Under the pieces are notes generated by a model. That model was not told where the DNA came from. It saw only the letters and a list, made by a program, of their open reading frames with translations, and did not search any database. From Patescibacteria group bacterium (GTDB lineage: Bacteria > Patescibacteriota > Patescibacteriia > UBA9570 > JAHJKD01), in NCBI GenBank assembly GCA_018822435.1, contig JAHJKD010000040.1:1-42860 (forward strand): a stretch of DNA of 42,860 bases, in the 5' to 3' direction. A program made the translations under genes and the position numbers. This document shows positions 22,703 through 29,999 of the stretch, piece after piece. Numbering within the stretch: position 1 is the first letter of the stretch; each line of letters starts with the position of its first letter.

Positions 22703-24377
22703 CTTCTTTGTCCTCCGAATTTACATTGGCGCAACCATACCACCAAAGGCTCTTTGTAGAAATTATTTTTAACAATGTCCGGGTAATGATAATAGCAGAA
22801 AACATTGAAACCAGAATACCGATAGCCAGGGTAATAGCAAAGCCCTGAATTAATGATGTGCCCATCCAAGCCAATATTAAACATGTAATTAGTGTAGAAA
22901 TATTTGAATCTCTGATAGATGTCCAGGCGCGCTTAAAACCGTCGTCTATGGCCAGGCTAACTGGCTTCTTGTTTCGCAGCTCTTCTTTCATTCTTTCAAA
23001 AATAAGCACGTTTGCATCTACCGCCATACCGATAGATATTATAAAACCGGCGACACCTGCCAATGTCAAAGTGACCGGCCATAATTTAAATATCGCCAAA
23101 ACTACTAATCCGTATATAAATAAAGCAATGACTGCAATAACGCCGGGCAGTCTATAATAAAGGATAATAAACAAAGATAAGATAACGAGTCCGATTAAAC
23201 CGGCAAGTAAGGATTTTTCAATTGATTCCTGGCCTAAAGTCGGGCCGATATTTCTTTGGTTGATCAACTCGATAGGCACGGGCAAGGCACCGGCATTTAG
23301 GCGCTGGGCTAAAGTTTTGGCTTCTTCCAGAGTGTCATCACCTGTGATTACTGCACTTCCGTCCCGAATAGGCTCGTTAACCACGGGGGTGGAAATTGGG
23401 GAACCATCAAGATATATAGCCACTGTCTTGCCGACATTCCTTTCAGTGATTTCGGCAAACAAATCTTTTCCTTCATCGTCAAAGGTCAGATTTACTTGCG
23501 GTAAATTGGTTTGCGGATCAAATACAACTTCTGAACCTTTTAACTGTTTTCCTGATAAACCAGTATTTACATATTCCGGAGCGAGCATTTGCGGTTCGTC
23601 CGGAACTTTTAACATTAATATATGAGAAGCTACGGCCACATCATTGCCTTCTTCGTCCTGCCTTAATTCATCTACTTTAATAATATGATAGCCAAAGACT
23701 GTCTCCACTACTTCAGGATAAACCTGCCCGACTTCGGCTTTTTCAAAAACTACTTCTTCAAATTCAGCAATAGTCTCCCCTCTTCTGATCTCACCCAAAG
23801 CCCCGCCTTCTGTAGCCGAGCCGGGATCCTGGGATTTTTCCGTGGCTAAAACAGCAAAGTCTTCACCAGCTAAGGCTTGATCTAAGACCTCCTGGGCTAA
23901 TTTCTTATTTTCTATATTTTGCTCTTCTATCTCGGCCTTTTCCTCTTCTGTATATTCTTTAGGCTCACCTTCTTCTTTGAATTCTAATAAAGGAGTTTCG
24001 CCGATTTCATTTACAGCTTCATTTACATCTTCTATGCCAGGTAATTCCACGTTTACTCTCCAGGTGTCTCCATATTTTGTGGTTTGGACTAAAGGTTCAG
24101 AAACGCCAAAAGCATTGACTCTTCGTTCAATCACATCTCTTACGCCTTCCATTGCTTCTTCCTTTTCTTCATTAGGGATTTCAGTCAGGTCGGCTTCATA
24201 TAATAAAGCGGTTCCGCCCTGGAGATCCAAGCCCAAATGGACTTTGATTTGGCGCTTTAATTCCCCGCCCCAGGAAATATCCGGACCCTGGGGAATATCA
24301 ACCATTAAGGCAAAACCTGCCAAAACTAAAATACCCAAAAGGGTAAGCCATAATTTTCCTCTAGCTGATAGGTTCAT
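22695..24377 (-). CDS. secD: Protein translocase subunit SecD with an inserted parvulin-like domain
   Basis: This 560-aa protein has an N-terminal span (about 8-27), KVHLGLDLQGGTALLYE (45-61), the P1 domain start (to about 132), then an insertion. Residues 160-238 read like a PpiC/PrsA rotamase: QALAGEDFAVLATEKSQDPG, GGALG, FEEVVF, and FGYHIIKV (228-235). The usual first strand of that fold, ASHILMLKV, comes after it (250-258). SecD resumes with VNLTFDDEGKDLFAEITERN (296-315), LAQRLNAGALPVPIELI and five membrane spans (about 388-540) with GMAVDANVLIFERMKEEL. So a folding-helper domain seems to be built into the outer loop of the export motor. The promoter lies 8 nt before the ATG. Confidence 0.92.
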   Translation of the reverse strand: MNLSARGKLWLTLLGILVLAGFALMVDIPQGPDISWGGELKRQIKVHLGLDLQGGTALLYEADLTEIPNEEKEEAMEGVRDVIERRVNAFGVSEPLVQTTKYGDTWRVNVELPGIEDVNEAVNEIGETPLLEFKEEGEPKEYTEEEKAEIEEQNIENKKLAQEVLDQALAGEDFAVLATEKSQDPGSATEGGALGEIRRGETIAEFEEVVFEKAEVGQVYPEVVETVFGYHIIKVDELRQDEEGNDVAVASHILMLKVPDEPQMLAPEYVNTGLSGKQLKGSEVVFDPQTNLPQVNLTFDDEGKDLFAEITERNVGKTVAIYLDGSPISTPVVNEPIRDGSAVITGDDTLEEAKTLAQRLNAGALPVPIELINQRNIGPTLGQESIEKSLLAGLIGLVILSLFIILYYRLPGVIAVIALFIYGLVVLAIFKLWPVTLTLAGVAGFIISIGMAVDANVLIFERMKEELRNKKPVSLAIDDGFKRAWTSIRDSNISTLITCLILAWMGTSLIQGFAITLAIGILVSMFSAIIITRTLLKIISTKSLWWYGCANVNSEDKEDV

Positions 24378-24385
24378 ATTGGATT

Positions 24386-24414
24386 ATTATATATGAGAAT
24401 CCCAAGGATTACAA
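24386..24414 (-). promoter_or_regulatory. Promoter of secD-secF
   Basis: Minus strand TTGTAA (24409-24414), 17-bp spacer, TATAAT (24386-24391), then 8 nt to the ATG. A leader of 0-2 nt is expected. Confidence 0.65.
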
Positions 24415-24427
24415 GTGTTATATTAGC

Positions 24428-25885
24428 TTAATAATGCACAATCACATCATCACCGGTATTAGCCCAATGATACAGGACGTCGGCTTCGTATAAAGGTTCA
24501 TTAATACAACCGTGGGACATGACATGGCCCCAGTTATTATGCCAGTAGGCGCCGTGGATGGTGTAATCGCCGTAAAAAGCGAGGACATGGGGCACATTTT
24601 CCAGGTCATAATTATTCGGATCGCCCTCCCCGTAAAATCCGGTCATACGCAGGGTCGCCATTTTGGCATATATATTGAAGTGGCCGGTTGGTGTGGCATA
24701 GCCAGCTTTGCCAGTGGAAACGTAAAAATCCATATCTTTCTTACCGTTTCTATAAGCGCGAAGCTTTTGTTCGCTAAGATTTACATCAATATATTTAAAT
24801 AAATCACTACGGCCTTCTATCTGTCTTTTACCTGGCAAAGTGACAATCCTGATATTTCTTATCTTGCCTGCTTTTCTTTGTTTCTTGGTCAGCTTCCTGG
24901 TCAGCTTGCCGGCGGCGATCTTAACACCGCCCTTGAAATCGCTCTCGTAAGCGATGGTGCCGGGAGCGAGAGGCTGGCCATGGCCCTCGAACGTGCGCAC
25001 TTGCGGACCGCCATCCCAGTTCGGAGCTGTAATTATTTCATCAACACCGTCTGAATCTATGTCGCCGGCAGTTATCTGCACCCCGCCGCGGAAGCCGTCA
25101 GCGTAGGCCAGGAAATCTCCCAAAATTGTTTTATCGTTATTTGCTTTATAAACTTTTACACGCGGTTGGCCAAAGCTCTGGATGGATGTAACGATCTCGT
25201 CTTCAGCGCCGCCATCAACATTAGCGCAAGCGACATTAGCACCGCCTCTCATATCAGAGGAAAATGGCCGGAAGTCTAATCCTAGATACCGGCCGCGGCC
25301 ATTGAAGGTACGGACATGGGTAGACCCGCCCGGACCAGCAGAAGCAATAATTTCATCTTTGCCATCGCCATTAGTATCGCAGGCAGCCACATTGACCCCG
25401 CCTTTGAAGCCGGAATCAAATGCATAAAAGCTGCCCCTGTATTTTGGTTCACCTTTAAAGTCAAAAACTCTGACCTGGGGTCCCCCGTCTATCATTGGTG
25501 CTGTAATGATCTCGTTTCTCTTTTTCTTGCCTTTTTTCTTGCCGCGGACATTTCCCACAGCCACATTCACACCCATTTTAGAATTAATGTCATAAGCCAA
25601 GAACTTTCTCTTAAAATCTCCATTAGACTTAAACACATAAACCCATGGTTCTTGGCCGGGACCGGAACCAATAATAATTTCTGCCTTACCATCTTTACCA
25701 ACATCCCCGACAGCCACAGAACCGCCTTCTTGGTTCATGTTTTCAAACGGAAAAAAAGACTTTTTCTGGTTAAAAGCCTGAGTAAAAACCTTTGCCTCTG
25801 GCGGACGTTCGTCAAACGCCATGCTCACACATGGAATAAGGAATATTCCTAATGTGAGGAGTATATAATATTTGAAGTTTTTCAT
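24428..25885 (-). CDS. Secreted FG-GAP repeat + YkuD L,D-transpeptidase, copy 1 (485 aa)
   Basis: The start is set at MKNFKYYILLTLGIFLIPC, which gives a clean signal peptide (cleavage near SMA-FDE) and lies 6 nt after a TATAAT box; the longer frame to 25957 is read from a decayed upstream gene. After the signal come about six FG-GAP/VCBS repeats (GGVNVAACDTNGDGKDEIIA and similar), expected to fold as a beta-propeller with Ca2+-binding DxDxDG loops. The C-terminal 120 residues are a YkuD domain with TGKAGYATPTGHF, IHGAYWHNNWG and the active-site MSHGCIN. It likely crosslinks peptidoglycan or anchors proteins. Repeat 4 (GGANVACANVDGGAEDE) has lost part of its metal loop. Confidence 0.9.
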   Translation of the reverse strand: MKNFKYYILLTLGIFLIPCVSMAFDERPPEAKVFTQAFNQKKSFFPFENMNQEGGSVAVGDVGKDGKAEIIIGSGPGQEPWVYVFKSNGDFKRKFLAYDINSKMGVNVAVGNVRGKKKGKKKRNEIITAPMIDGGPQVRVFDFKGEPKYRGSFYAFDSGFKGGVNVAACDTNGDGKDEIIASAGPGGSTHVRTFNGRGRYLGLDFRPFSSDMRGGANVACANVDGGAEDEIVTSIQSFGQPRVKVYKANNDKTILGDFLAYADGFRGGVQITAGDIDSDGVDEIITAPNWDGGPQVRTFEGHGQPLAPGTIAYESDFKGGVKIAAGKLTRKLTKKQRKAGKIRNIRIVTLPGKRQIEGRSDLFKYIDVNLSEQKLRAYRNGKKDMDFYVSTGKAGYATPTGHFNIYAKMATLRMTGFYGEGDPNNYDLENVPHVLAFYGDYTIHGAYWHNNWGHVMSHGCINEPLYEADVLYHWANTGDDVIVHY

Positions 25886-25891
25886 GCCAAT

Positions 25892-25920
25892 ATTATAATT
25901 TATTTCTGGATTTTTTTCAA
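25892..25920 (-). promoter_or_regulatory. Promoter of L,D-transpeptidase copy 1 (leaderless type)
   Basis: Minus strand TTGAAA (25915-25920), 17-bp spacer, TATAAT (25892-25897), 6 nt, ATG at 25885. It fixes the start codon choice. It lies 2 nt from the left inverted repeat of the GxxExxY element. Confidence 0.7.
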
Positions 25921-25922
25921 GA

Positions 25923-25967
25923 AGAACCGCAGATTTCGCTGATTGGGCAGATTTCACAGATTTTTTC
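25923..25967. repeat. Left inverted repeat of the GxxExxY element
   Basis: Reading rightward it runs AGAACCGCAGATT..., then GGGCAGATTTCACAGATT. The minus-strand reading of 26172-26219 runs AGAACCACTGATTACGCAG, then GATTGGAAGGATTTCACAG. The two are imperfect inverted copies about 45 nt long. Confidence 0.65.
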
Positions 25968-26156
25968 TTTTGGAATTTATTAGTCTTTTAAATTGGAGGC
26001 TGCGGGCACCAAAATTGAGTATTAAACCGACTTCCACATTAAAAGCTTCTAAATAATTGATGGCTTGAGAATAGTGTACTTTTTTAATTCTGAAACCGCT
26101 TTTAATTCAACTAAGACTTTTTCTTCAACCATCATATCAACTCTTCTTCGACCCAT
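25965..26156 (-). pseudogene. GxxExxY-family gene remnant, N-truncated and frameshifted
   Basis: From 26156 the minus strand reads MGRRRVDMMVEEKVLVELKA then VSELKK. After an A6 run (26080-26085) a shift to another frame gives VHYSQAINYLEAFNVEV, GLILNFGARSLQFKRL. Joined, these match the C-terminal half of GxxExxY proteins (PD-(D/E)XK-like: E-LKAV core, then QxxNYL, then LGLLxNFG). The N-terminal half with the GxxExxY motif is missing. The shifted frame stays open into the transpeptidase downstream. A homopolymer error in the assembly could explain the frameshift but not the missing N-terminus. Confidence 0.75.
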
Positions 26157-26171
26157 CATGATGCTTATCAT

Positions 26172-26219
26172 AAAAAATAAATCTGTGAAATCCTTCCAAT
26201 CTGCGTAATCAGTGGTTCT
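26172..26219. repeat. Right inverted repeat of the GxxExxY element
   Basis: Partner of 25923-25967. On the minus strand it reads AGAACC at its outer end and ATTTCACAGATT at its inner end, as the left copy does on the plus strand. Together they bound a unit of about 300 bp containing the gene remnant. Confidence 0.65.
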
Positions 26220-26223
26220 ACAC

Positions 26224-26249
26224 AAAAAAAACAGAGGCGCCGAGCCTCT
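26224..26249 (-). terminator. Second terminator downstream of L,D-transpeptidase copy 2
   Basis: AGAGGC (26233-26238) and GCCTCT (26244-26249) pair around a short loop; on the minus strand a T8 tract follows. It is a strong intrinsic terminator backing up the one at 26270-26303. Confidence 0.8.
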
Positions 26250-26269
26250 ATTTCCTAAATTAAGATTAT

Positions 26270-26303
26270 TAAAATTAAAAGCACCTGTCAAATAGACAGG
26301 TGC
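26270..26303 (-). terminator. First terminator downstream of L,D-transpeptidase copy 2
   Basis: GCACCTGTC and GACAGGTGC (26281-26303) form a perfect 9-bp stem with a 5-nt loop. On the minus strand it is followed by TTTTAATTTT. It lies 24 nt after the stop at 26328. Confidence 0.85.
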
Positions 26304-26327
26304 TCCACTGAAACTGTGGAAAATATT

Positions 26328-27752
26328 TCAGTAGTGAATCAAAACTGGCGTACCGACTTCTATCCAGTTGAACATCCATTCCGCGTCTGGGTACGACAGA
26401 TTAATGCATCCATGCGACATGACATGTCCGAAATTATTGTGCCAGTATGCGCCATGGATATAATAAGCTCGGGTGAATTCAGCGTTGTATAATGTATTAG
26501 GCAGATAATAGCCTGGGCCGACATAAAGATGTGAATATATTTTTCTGATGATGTGAAAGACTCCGGTTGGAGTTGGTGTGCCGGGCAGGCCAGTCGAGGT
26601 AAGCATTTCCCTTTGCAAATATCCGTTCTCCCAGGCATAGGCTTTTTGTTCAGATAAATTGACCTCAAAATATTTGTTGTATGTCAGATTGCCCTCGGGC
26701 ATGAGTTTAGAAGGACCGGTGACAATTTCTGCCTCTTTGTCTGCATCCAGGTTTCCGGCCGCGACATGGACGCCGCCACGGAAATCTTCTTCATAAGCCA
26801 TGAACCCAGGATGAATTTCCCGGCCGTCAATCTCAAAGAATTTTGTTTGCGGTCCGCCGCCGGCCGCAACGGAAACTAATATTTCGTCTTTGTTGTCTCC
26901 GTCGACATCACCGGTGGCTACGTTAACACCGCCGCGAAAACCAGAATCAAAAGCGCGGAACTCTCCGATGACTGTTCTGTTGGCATCGCCCTTATATACT
27001 TTTACCCAAGCTTCTCCAGCAGAGAATATACCGGTCACGAGCTCGTCGTCATGGCCGCCATCAATATTTCCGGCAGCAACAGAAACGCCGCCGCGATCTG
27101 ATTCGGCATAAGGCCGATAATCTAATCCGGTATAATTTCCATAAACATCAAATACTCTGATATGTGGCGATCCGCCTGGTCCGGCAGCGGCAATAACTTC
27201 ATCACGGCCATCACCGTTCAAGTCTCCGGCCGTAACATCAACGCCGCCGCGAAAACCTTCGTCAAATGCAAAGAAGCCCATGGTGTATTTCGGGTTGCCG
27301 TTCTTGTCAAAGACGCGGACATGAGGGCCGCCGCCTTTCATGGGGCCGGTGATAATCTCCGCCTTGCCGTCACCGTCAAGGTCGCCGGCTGCGACATTTA
27401 CGCCGCCGTGGAAAGTTTCTGAATAGGCCCAGAACTGATTTAAGAAATGGCCGTTGCTGGCAAAGACGCGCACTTGCGGTCCGCCGCCGTTTCCGGCCGC
27501 TGTGATTATTTCATTATTTTTATTGCCACGATAATCTCCGATGGCTACATCAACTCCGCCGTGAAAACCTTGGCCGTAGGCATAGAAGTTTAATTCCTGA
27601 TTAATTTCATTGCCATAGTTAAACACTTTTACTTCTGGCTCTCTTTGTTCGCTGGCATAAGCAGTGTTTACCAAAACTGCGGCTAATATAATAAATAAAA
27701 ATAAAAAAACAACCATGAATCCAGCTGCTTTTTTTAAGTATCTTTCCTCCAT
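26328..27752 (-). CDS. Secreted FG-GAP repeat + YkuD L,D-transpeptidase, copy 2 (474 aa)
   Basis: A signal peptide covers about residues 8-33 (GFMVVFLFLFIILAAVLV, ending AYA-SEQ). Six clear FG-GAP units follow (GGVDVAIGD, GGVNVAAGDLDGDGKAEII, GGVDVTAGDLNGDGRDEVI, GGVSVAAGN, GGVNVATGDVDGDNKDEIL, GGVHVAAGN), most with intact DxDGD calcium loops. The YkuD domain has TGLPGTPTPTGVF, YIHGAYWHNNFG and catalytic MSHGCINLS. It is a paralogue of copy 1 with the same order of parts and better preserved metal loops. It probably acts outside the membrane on peptidoglycan; the propeller may bind the wall or another cell. It has its own promoter and two terminators. Confidence 0.9.
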   Translation of the reverse strand: MEERYLKKAAGFMVVFLFLFIILAAVLVNTAYASEQREPEVKVFNYGNEINQELNFYAYGQGFHGGVDVAIGDYRGNKNNEIITAAGNGGGPQVRVFASNGHFLNQFWAYSETFHGGVNVAAGDLDGDGKAEIITGPMKGGGPHVRVFDKNGNPKYTMGFFAFDEGFRGGVDVTAGDLNGDGRDEVIAAAGPGGSPHIRVFDVYGNYTGLDYRPYAESDRGGVSVAAGNIDGGHDDELVTGIFSAGEAWVKVYKGDANRTVIGEFRAFDSGFRGGVNVATGDVDGDNKDEILVSVAAGGGPQTKFFEIDGREIHPGFMAYEEDFRGGVHVAAGNLDADKEAEIVTGPSKLMPEGNLTYNKYFEVNLSEQKAYAWENGYLQREMLTSTGLPGTPTPTGVFHIIRKIYSHLYVGPGYYLPNTLYNAEFTRAYYIHGAYWHNNFGHVMSHGCINLSYPDAEWMFNWIEVGTPVLIHY

Positions 27753-27784
27753 ATAAATTTTTATTTTGTTTTTGTTTTTTTGGC

Positions 27785-27810
27785 GAAAAGCCCTATAAAG
27801 GGCCTTTCAT
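27785..27810. promoter_or_regulatory. Small hairpin in the leader of L,D-transpeptidase copy 2
   Basis: GCCCT and AGGGC pair around a 4-nt loop (27790-27803), with TTTT following on the minus strand. It lies between the promoter at 27816-27844 and the ATG at 27752, so it could attenuate transcription or protect the RNA end. It could also act as a weak terminator. Confidence 0.5.
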
Positions 27811-27815
27811 ATATA

Positions 27816-27844
27816 AGTATAGCACATTTTGATGAGTTGGTCAA
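27816..27844 (-). promoter_or_regulatory. Promoter of L,D-transpeptidase copy 2
   Basis: Minus strand TTGACC (27839-27844), 17-bp spacer, TATACT (27816-27821). The start near 27809 gives a leader of about 57 nt. The -35 box abuts the hairpin that ends the GC-rich gene. Confidence 0.65.
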
Positions 27845-27884
27845 GAGCGGAGGACGAATTTTTCAGATTCGCCCCCCTGCTCTT
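27842..27884 (-). terminator. Large hairpin downstream of the GC-rich gene
   Basis: On the minus strand AAGAGC-AGG-GGGGCGAAT pairs with ATTCGTCC-TCC-GCTCTT with two small bulges. It follows the stop of the GC-rich gene by about 20 nt. No T tract follows, so it is either a weak terminator or an RNA 3' hairpin; the next bases are the -35 box of the downstream gene. Confidence 0.55.
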
Positions 27885-27903
27885 GTGCTTAAACCCCCAT
27901 TGA

Positions 27904-28257
27904 TTAGGCCGGATTCCCATCCGTGGCCGAGCGCATGTTCGGCGCGGACTGGTCCTCCCAGGGCCAGCCGCAGGCGATCACGTCCGCCCACCAGATCAGG
28001 GCGCCGGTGGCATCGTGACCATGCGGAGCCGTGCCCTGCCTGGTCTGCAGGCACCTGACCCGGCTGGGCATCTGCCGGCCGAAGCGGTGGATGTCGGCAT
28101 GCGCATCCCGGCCATCCGTGTAGATGAACACGGCCTGGCCCGGACCGATTTCGACTGTGCCGTCTTCCTCGGCGGCGACCTTGCCCAGCCAGCCCTGGCC
28201 CCTGATGAAGCGCTGGTAGCTCTCTCCGGCCAGAATAAGACAACGGAATTCTTTCAC
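27904..28257 (-). CDS. GC-rich orphan gene with strong Shine-Dalgarno and GTG start (117 aa)
   Basis: The frame begins GTG (MKEFRCLILAGESYQRFIRG) with AAGGAGG placed 6 nt upstream, the only textbook ribosome site noticed in the window. The product is rich in Gly, Arg, Trp and His (IWWADVIACGWPWEDQSAP) and shows no signal peptide, membrane segment or recognised motif. The GC-rich composition stops sharply at both ends of the gene, and codons are GC-ending, unlike all neighbours. A longer overlapping frame on the same strand (27863-28264) lacks a ribosome site and is less likely. I do not recognise a family. It looks recently acquired or selected for a different expression mode. Confidence 0.65.
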   Translation of the reverse strand: MKEFRCLILAGESYQRFIRGQGWLGKVAAEEDGTVEIGPGQAVFIYTDGRDAHADIHRFGRQMPSRVRCLQTRQGTAPHGHDATGALIWWADVIACGWPWEDQSAPNMRSATDGNPA

Positions 28258-28263
28258 GGAACA

Positions 28264-28268
28264 CCTCC
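28264..28268 (-). promoter_or_regulatory. Shine-Dalgarno of the GC-rich gene
   Basis: GGAGG on the minus strand, 6 nt before a GTG. It decides the start codon and contrasts with the leaderless or SD-free starts of surrounding genes. Confidence 0.8.
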
Positions 28269-28288
28269 TTTATGGTTGCATTTGATAA

Positions 28289-28315
28289 ATTATATTAAGA
28301 GACTAATTGTGTCAA
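28289..28315 (-). promoter_or_regulatory. Promoter of the GC-rich gene
   Basis: Minus strand TTGACA (28310-28315) with TATAAT (28289-28294) at 15 bp, or TAATTT at 17 bp. It starts 7 nt after the stop of the upstream pseudopilin gene and gives a leader of about 30 nt. Confidence 0.55.
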
Positions 28316-28321
28316 TGGATA

Positions 28322-29953
28322 CTACCTTTGCACATATATATTCTCATCCTGTTCCGGAGCACAGGCCTTAACGTTGATCCGGCCGTTGGCCGTTGTTTTA
28401 ATGGCGTAATAAGTCATGGCATCAGTTCCCTCTTTAGGATCCTCGGGCATTGAAGTTAAGTAGTAGTCAACTAGCTCTGGTGTAAGATTCAAGCAAGCTG
28501 CTTGAGTAAGTTCGCCTGATCCCCCGCCTCCTGTTCCGGTGATAGTAGAATTAATTAATTCCGGTGATAATGAAGAATCGTCAGTTTCAAAATCAACCTG
28601 ATATTGAAAGTATTGATTATTAACTACGTTAGAAAGAGCAAGTGAAGGAAGAGATGTACTGGAATTGTCTAATTCAGAATAATAACTAGCTCCGGTACCG
28701 TCTGGTCCGATAAATGATTCACCGGAACAGGCGGCATCGTCGCAGGAACGAACTTGGAATTTGAGACGGTTGGCGCCGCGACGATAGAGGTCTGTTATTT
28801 CCGGACCGGATAAAGCCCGGTTCCAAATAGCCACTTCATCAATGGTTCCGTCAAAGTAGAGATTCCATCCATCGTGAAAACCGCCGATGGTAAATTCAGC
28901 TGTATTGCCGGTCACACTTTGCATGCCCTGGCTATCAGAATTCCGCAGTACTCCGTCAATGTATAATTGTCGTGATAATCCATCTACCACACCAACAAGA
29001 TGATGCCACTCGCCATCATTATATCCGCCACTATGATTAATCCACGAATGATTGGTGTTGGCATTGTTTCGAGTAAGAAATCCAAGATTTCCTGCTCCGC
29101 CATTACCGGCATCTAAGGAAATTAAGGTAGAAGGAGAAGCGCTTCTCTTAAGGCTGGCAATATATCCATTGTCACCAGTGTCAGTATGCTTGATCCAGGC
29201 GGAAAAAGTTATAGTCTGAAGATTGTTACCAGTTATATCATCAGAAGGCGGACCGTGAATAATATCACCCGTCCCATTAAAAAAAAGGGCGGTATTGAAT
29301 TGTCCGGCTACTCCATAATTGGCTCCGCTATTTGTGCCATCATTTCCATTGCCGGAAGAATCCATAATATTTCCGGATGATTCGTTCAAATGCCAAAGGC
29401 CTGAATTGGAAGCCATGTTGGCGTTTCCAGCCGGATAACCGGTTTCAGAAACTCCATTGTCTGGTAGTTGCTTATAAAACGGTTGTTGCGGTGTCCAGTC
29501 TAAAGTATTCCAGGGAATAGAAACACCGGCGTCCTTGATAGTAGATTGATAAGAGCCAGTTGGATTTCCAGCGGGATTTGATAACTCAACCCATGAATTT
29601 CCTCCATCCCACTGAGTATTTGTATAAGTTCCGGAAAAACTGGCGGCATCGTTATCTACGAATGTTGAGGAACCGGAAGAAGTCGCACCGCAGGCAATAT
29701 CGCAGCCAGATGTGGCCGTTCCAATCATTCTTAAATTCGTATCAATGCCCATGGGCATTTCACCATCATTATCAGTCTGGTATTTTAATACGGCATTTAG
29801 GATAGAGTCAGTTTCCTGCCACCGAGTAGTGTTCCTGGCAGACGCAAAGCGGTAAGCAGGATCTAAGGCGATAAAAATAATTACTGCTAATATTGTAATA
29901 ATAGCAATGACTATAAGCAGTTCGACCAAAGTAAAACCTTTTGTTTTCTTCAT
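28322..29953 (-). CDS. Type IV pseudopilin with LamG/concanavalin-like domain (543 aa)
   Basis: The N-terminus MKKTKGFTLVELLIVIAIIT has the prepilin peptidase site G6|F7 with E11 (+5 Glu) and a hydrophobic helix, so the protein is likely processed and assembled like a type IV pilin. The body is far larger than a normal pilin: residues about 185-390 contain a LamG-3-like jelly roll (GLWHLNESSGNIMDSSGNGN; FSAWIKH; LYFDGTIDEVAIWNRAL). The C-terminus holds another beta-rich domain with CDDAACSGE and CLNLTPELVDYYL. It may be a tip or adhesive pseudopilin that binds sugars. The -10 box lies 6 nt before the ATG and its -35 box is inside the secA terminator. Confidence 0.85.
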   Translation of the reverse strand: MKKTKGFTLVELLIVIAIITILAVIIFIALDPAYRFASARNTTRWQETDSILNAVLKYQTDNDGEMPMGIDTNLRMIGTATSGCDIACGATSSGSSTFVDNDAASFSGTYTNTQWDGGNSWVELSNPAGNPTGSYQSTIKDAGVSIPWNTLDWTPQQPFYKQLPDNGVSETGYPAGNANMASNSGLWHLNESSGNIMDSSGNGNDGTNSGANYGVAGQFNTALFFNGTGDIIHGPPSDDITGNNLQTITFSAWIKHTDTGDNGYIASLKRSASPSTLISLDAGNGGAGNLGFLTRNNANTNHSWINHSGGYNDGEWHHLVGVVDGLSRQLYIDGVLRNSDSQGMQSVTGNTAEFTIGGFHDGWNLYFDGTIDEVAIWNRALSGPEITDLYRRGANRLKFQVRSCDDAACSGESFIGPDGTGASYYSELDNSSTSLPSLALSNVVNNQYFQYQVDFETDDSSLSPELINSTITGTGGGGSGELTQAACLNLTPELVDYYLTSMPEDPKEGTDAMTYYAIKTTANGRINVKACAPEQDENIYVQR

Positions 29954-29959
29954 GTACTA

Positions 29960-29988
29960 ATTATATTAAAAAATGAGCTTTTTTTCAA
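29960..29988 (-). promoter_or_regulatory. Promoter of the pseudopilin gene (leaderless type, overlapping the secA terminator)
   Basis: Minus strand TTGAAA (29983-29988), 17-bp spacer, TATAAT (29960-29965), 6 nt, ATG. The -35 box lies at the top of the terminator hairpin 29967-29997. Confidence 0.7.
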
Positions 29989-29997
29989 GCTCATTTT
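29967..29997 (-). terminator. Terminator of secA
   Basis: On the minus strand AAAATGAGCTT pairs with AGCTCATTTT across a short A-rich loop, followed by T6. It begins 3 nt after the secA stop codon. Confidence 0.85.
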
Positions 29998-29999
29998 TC

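Noticed and set aside
25886-25957. N-terminal extension of L,D-transpeptidase copy 1 (from 25957)
   Set aside because: It is the tail of the decayed GxxExxY frame; the signal peptide and the -10 box both place the start at 25885.
27863-28264. Alternative 133-aa minus-strand frame over the GC-rich island
   Set aside because: It has no ribosome site; the overlapping GTG frame has GGAGG at 6 nt. High G+C opens several frames by chance.
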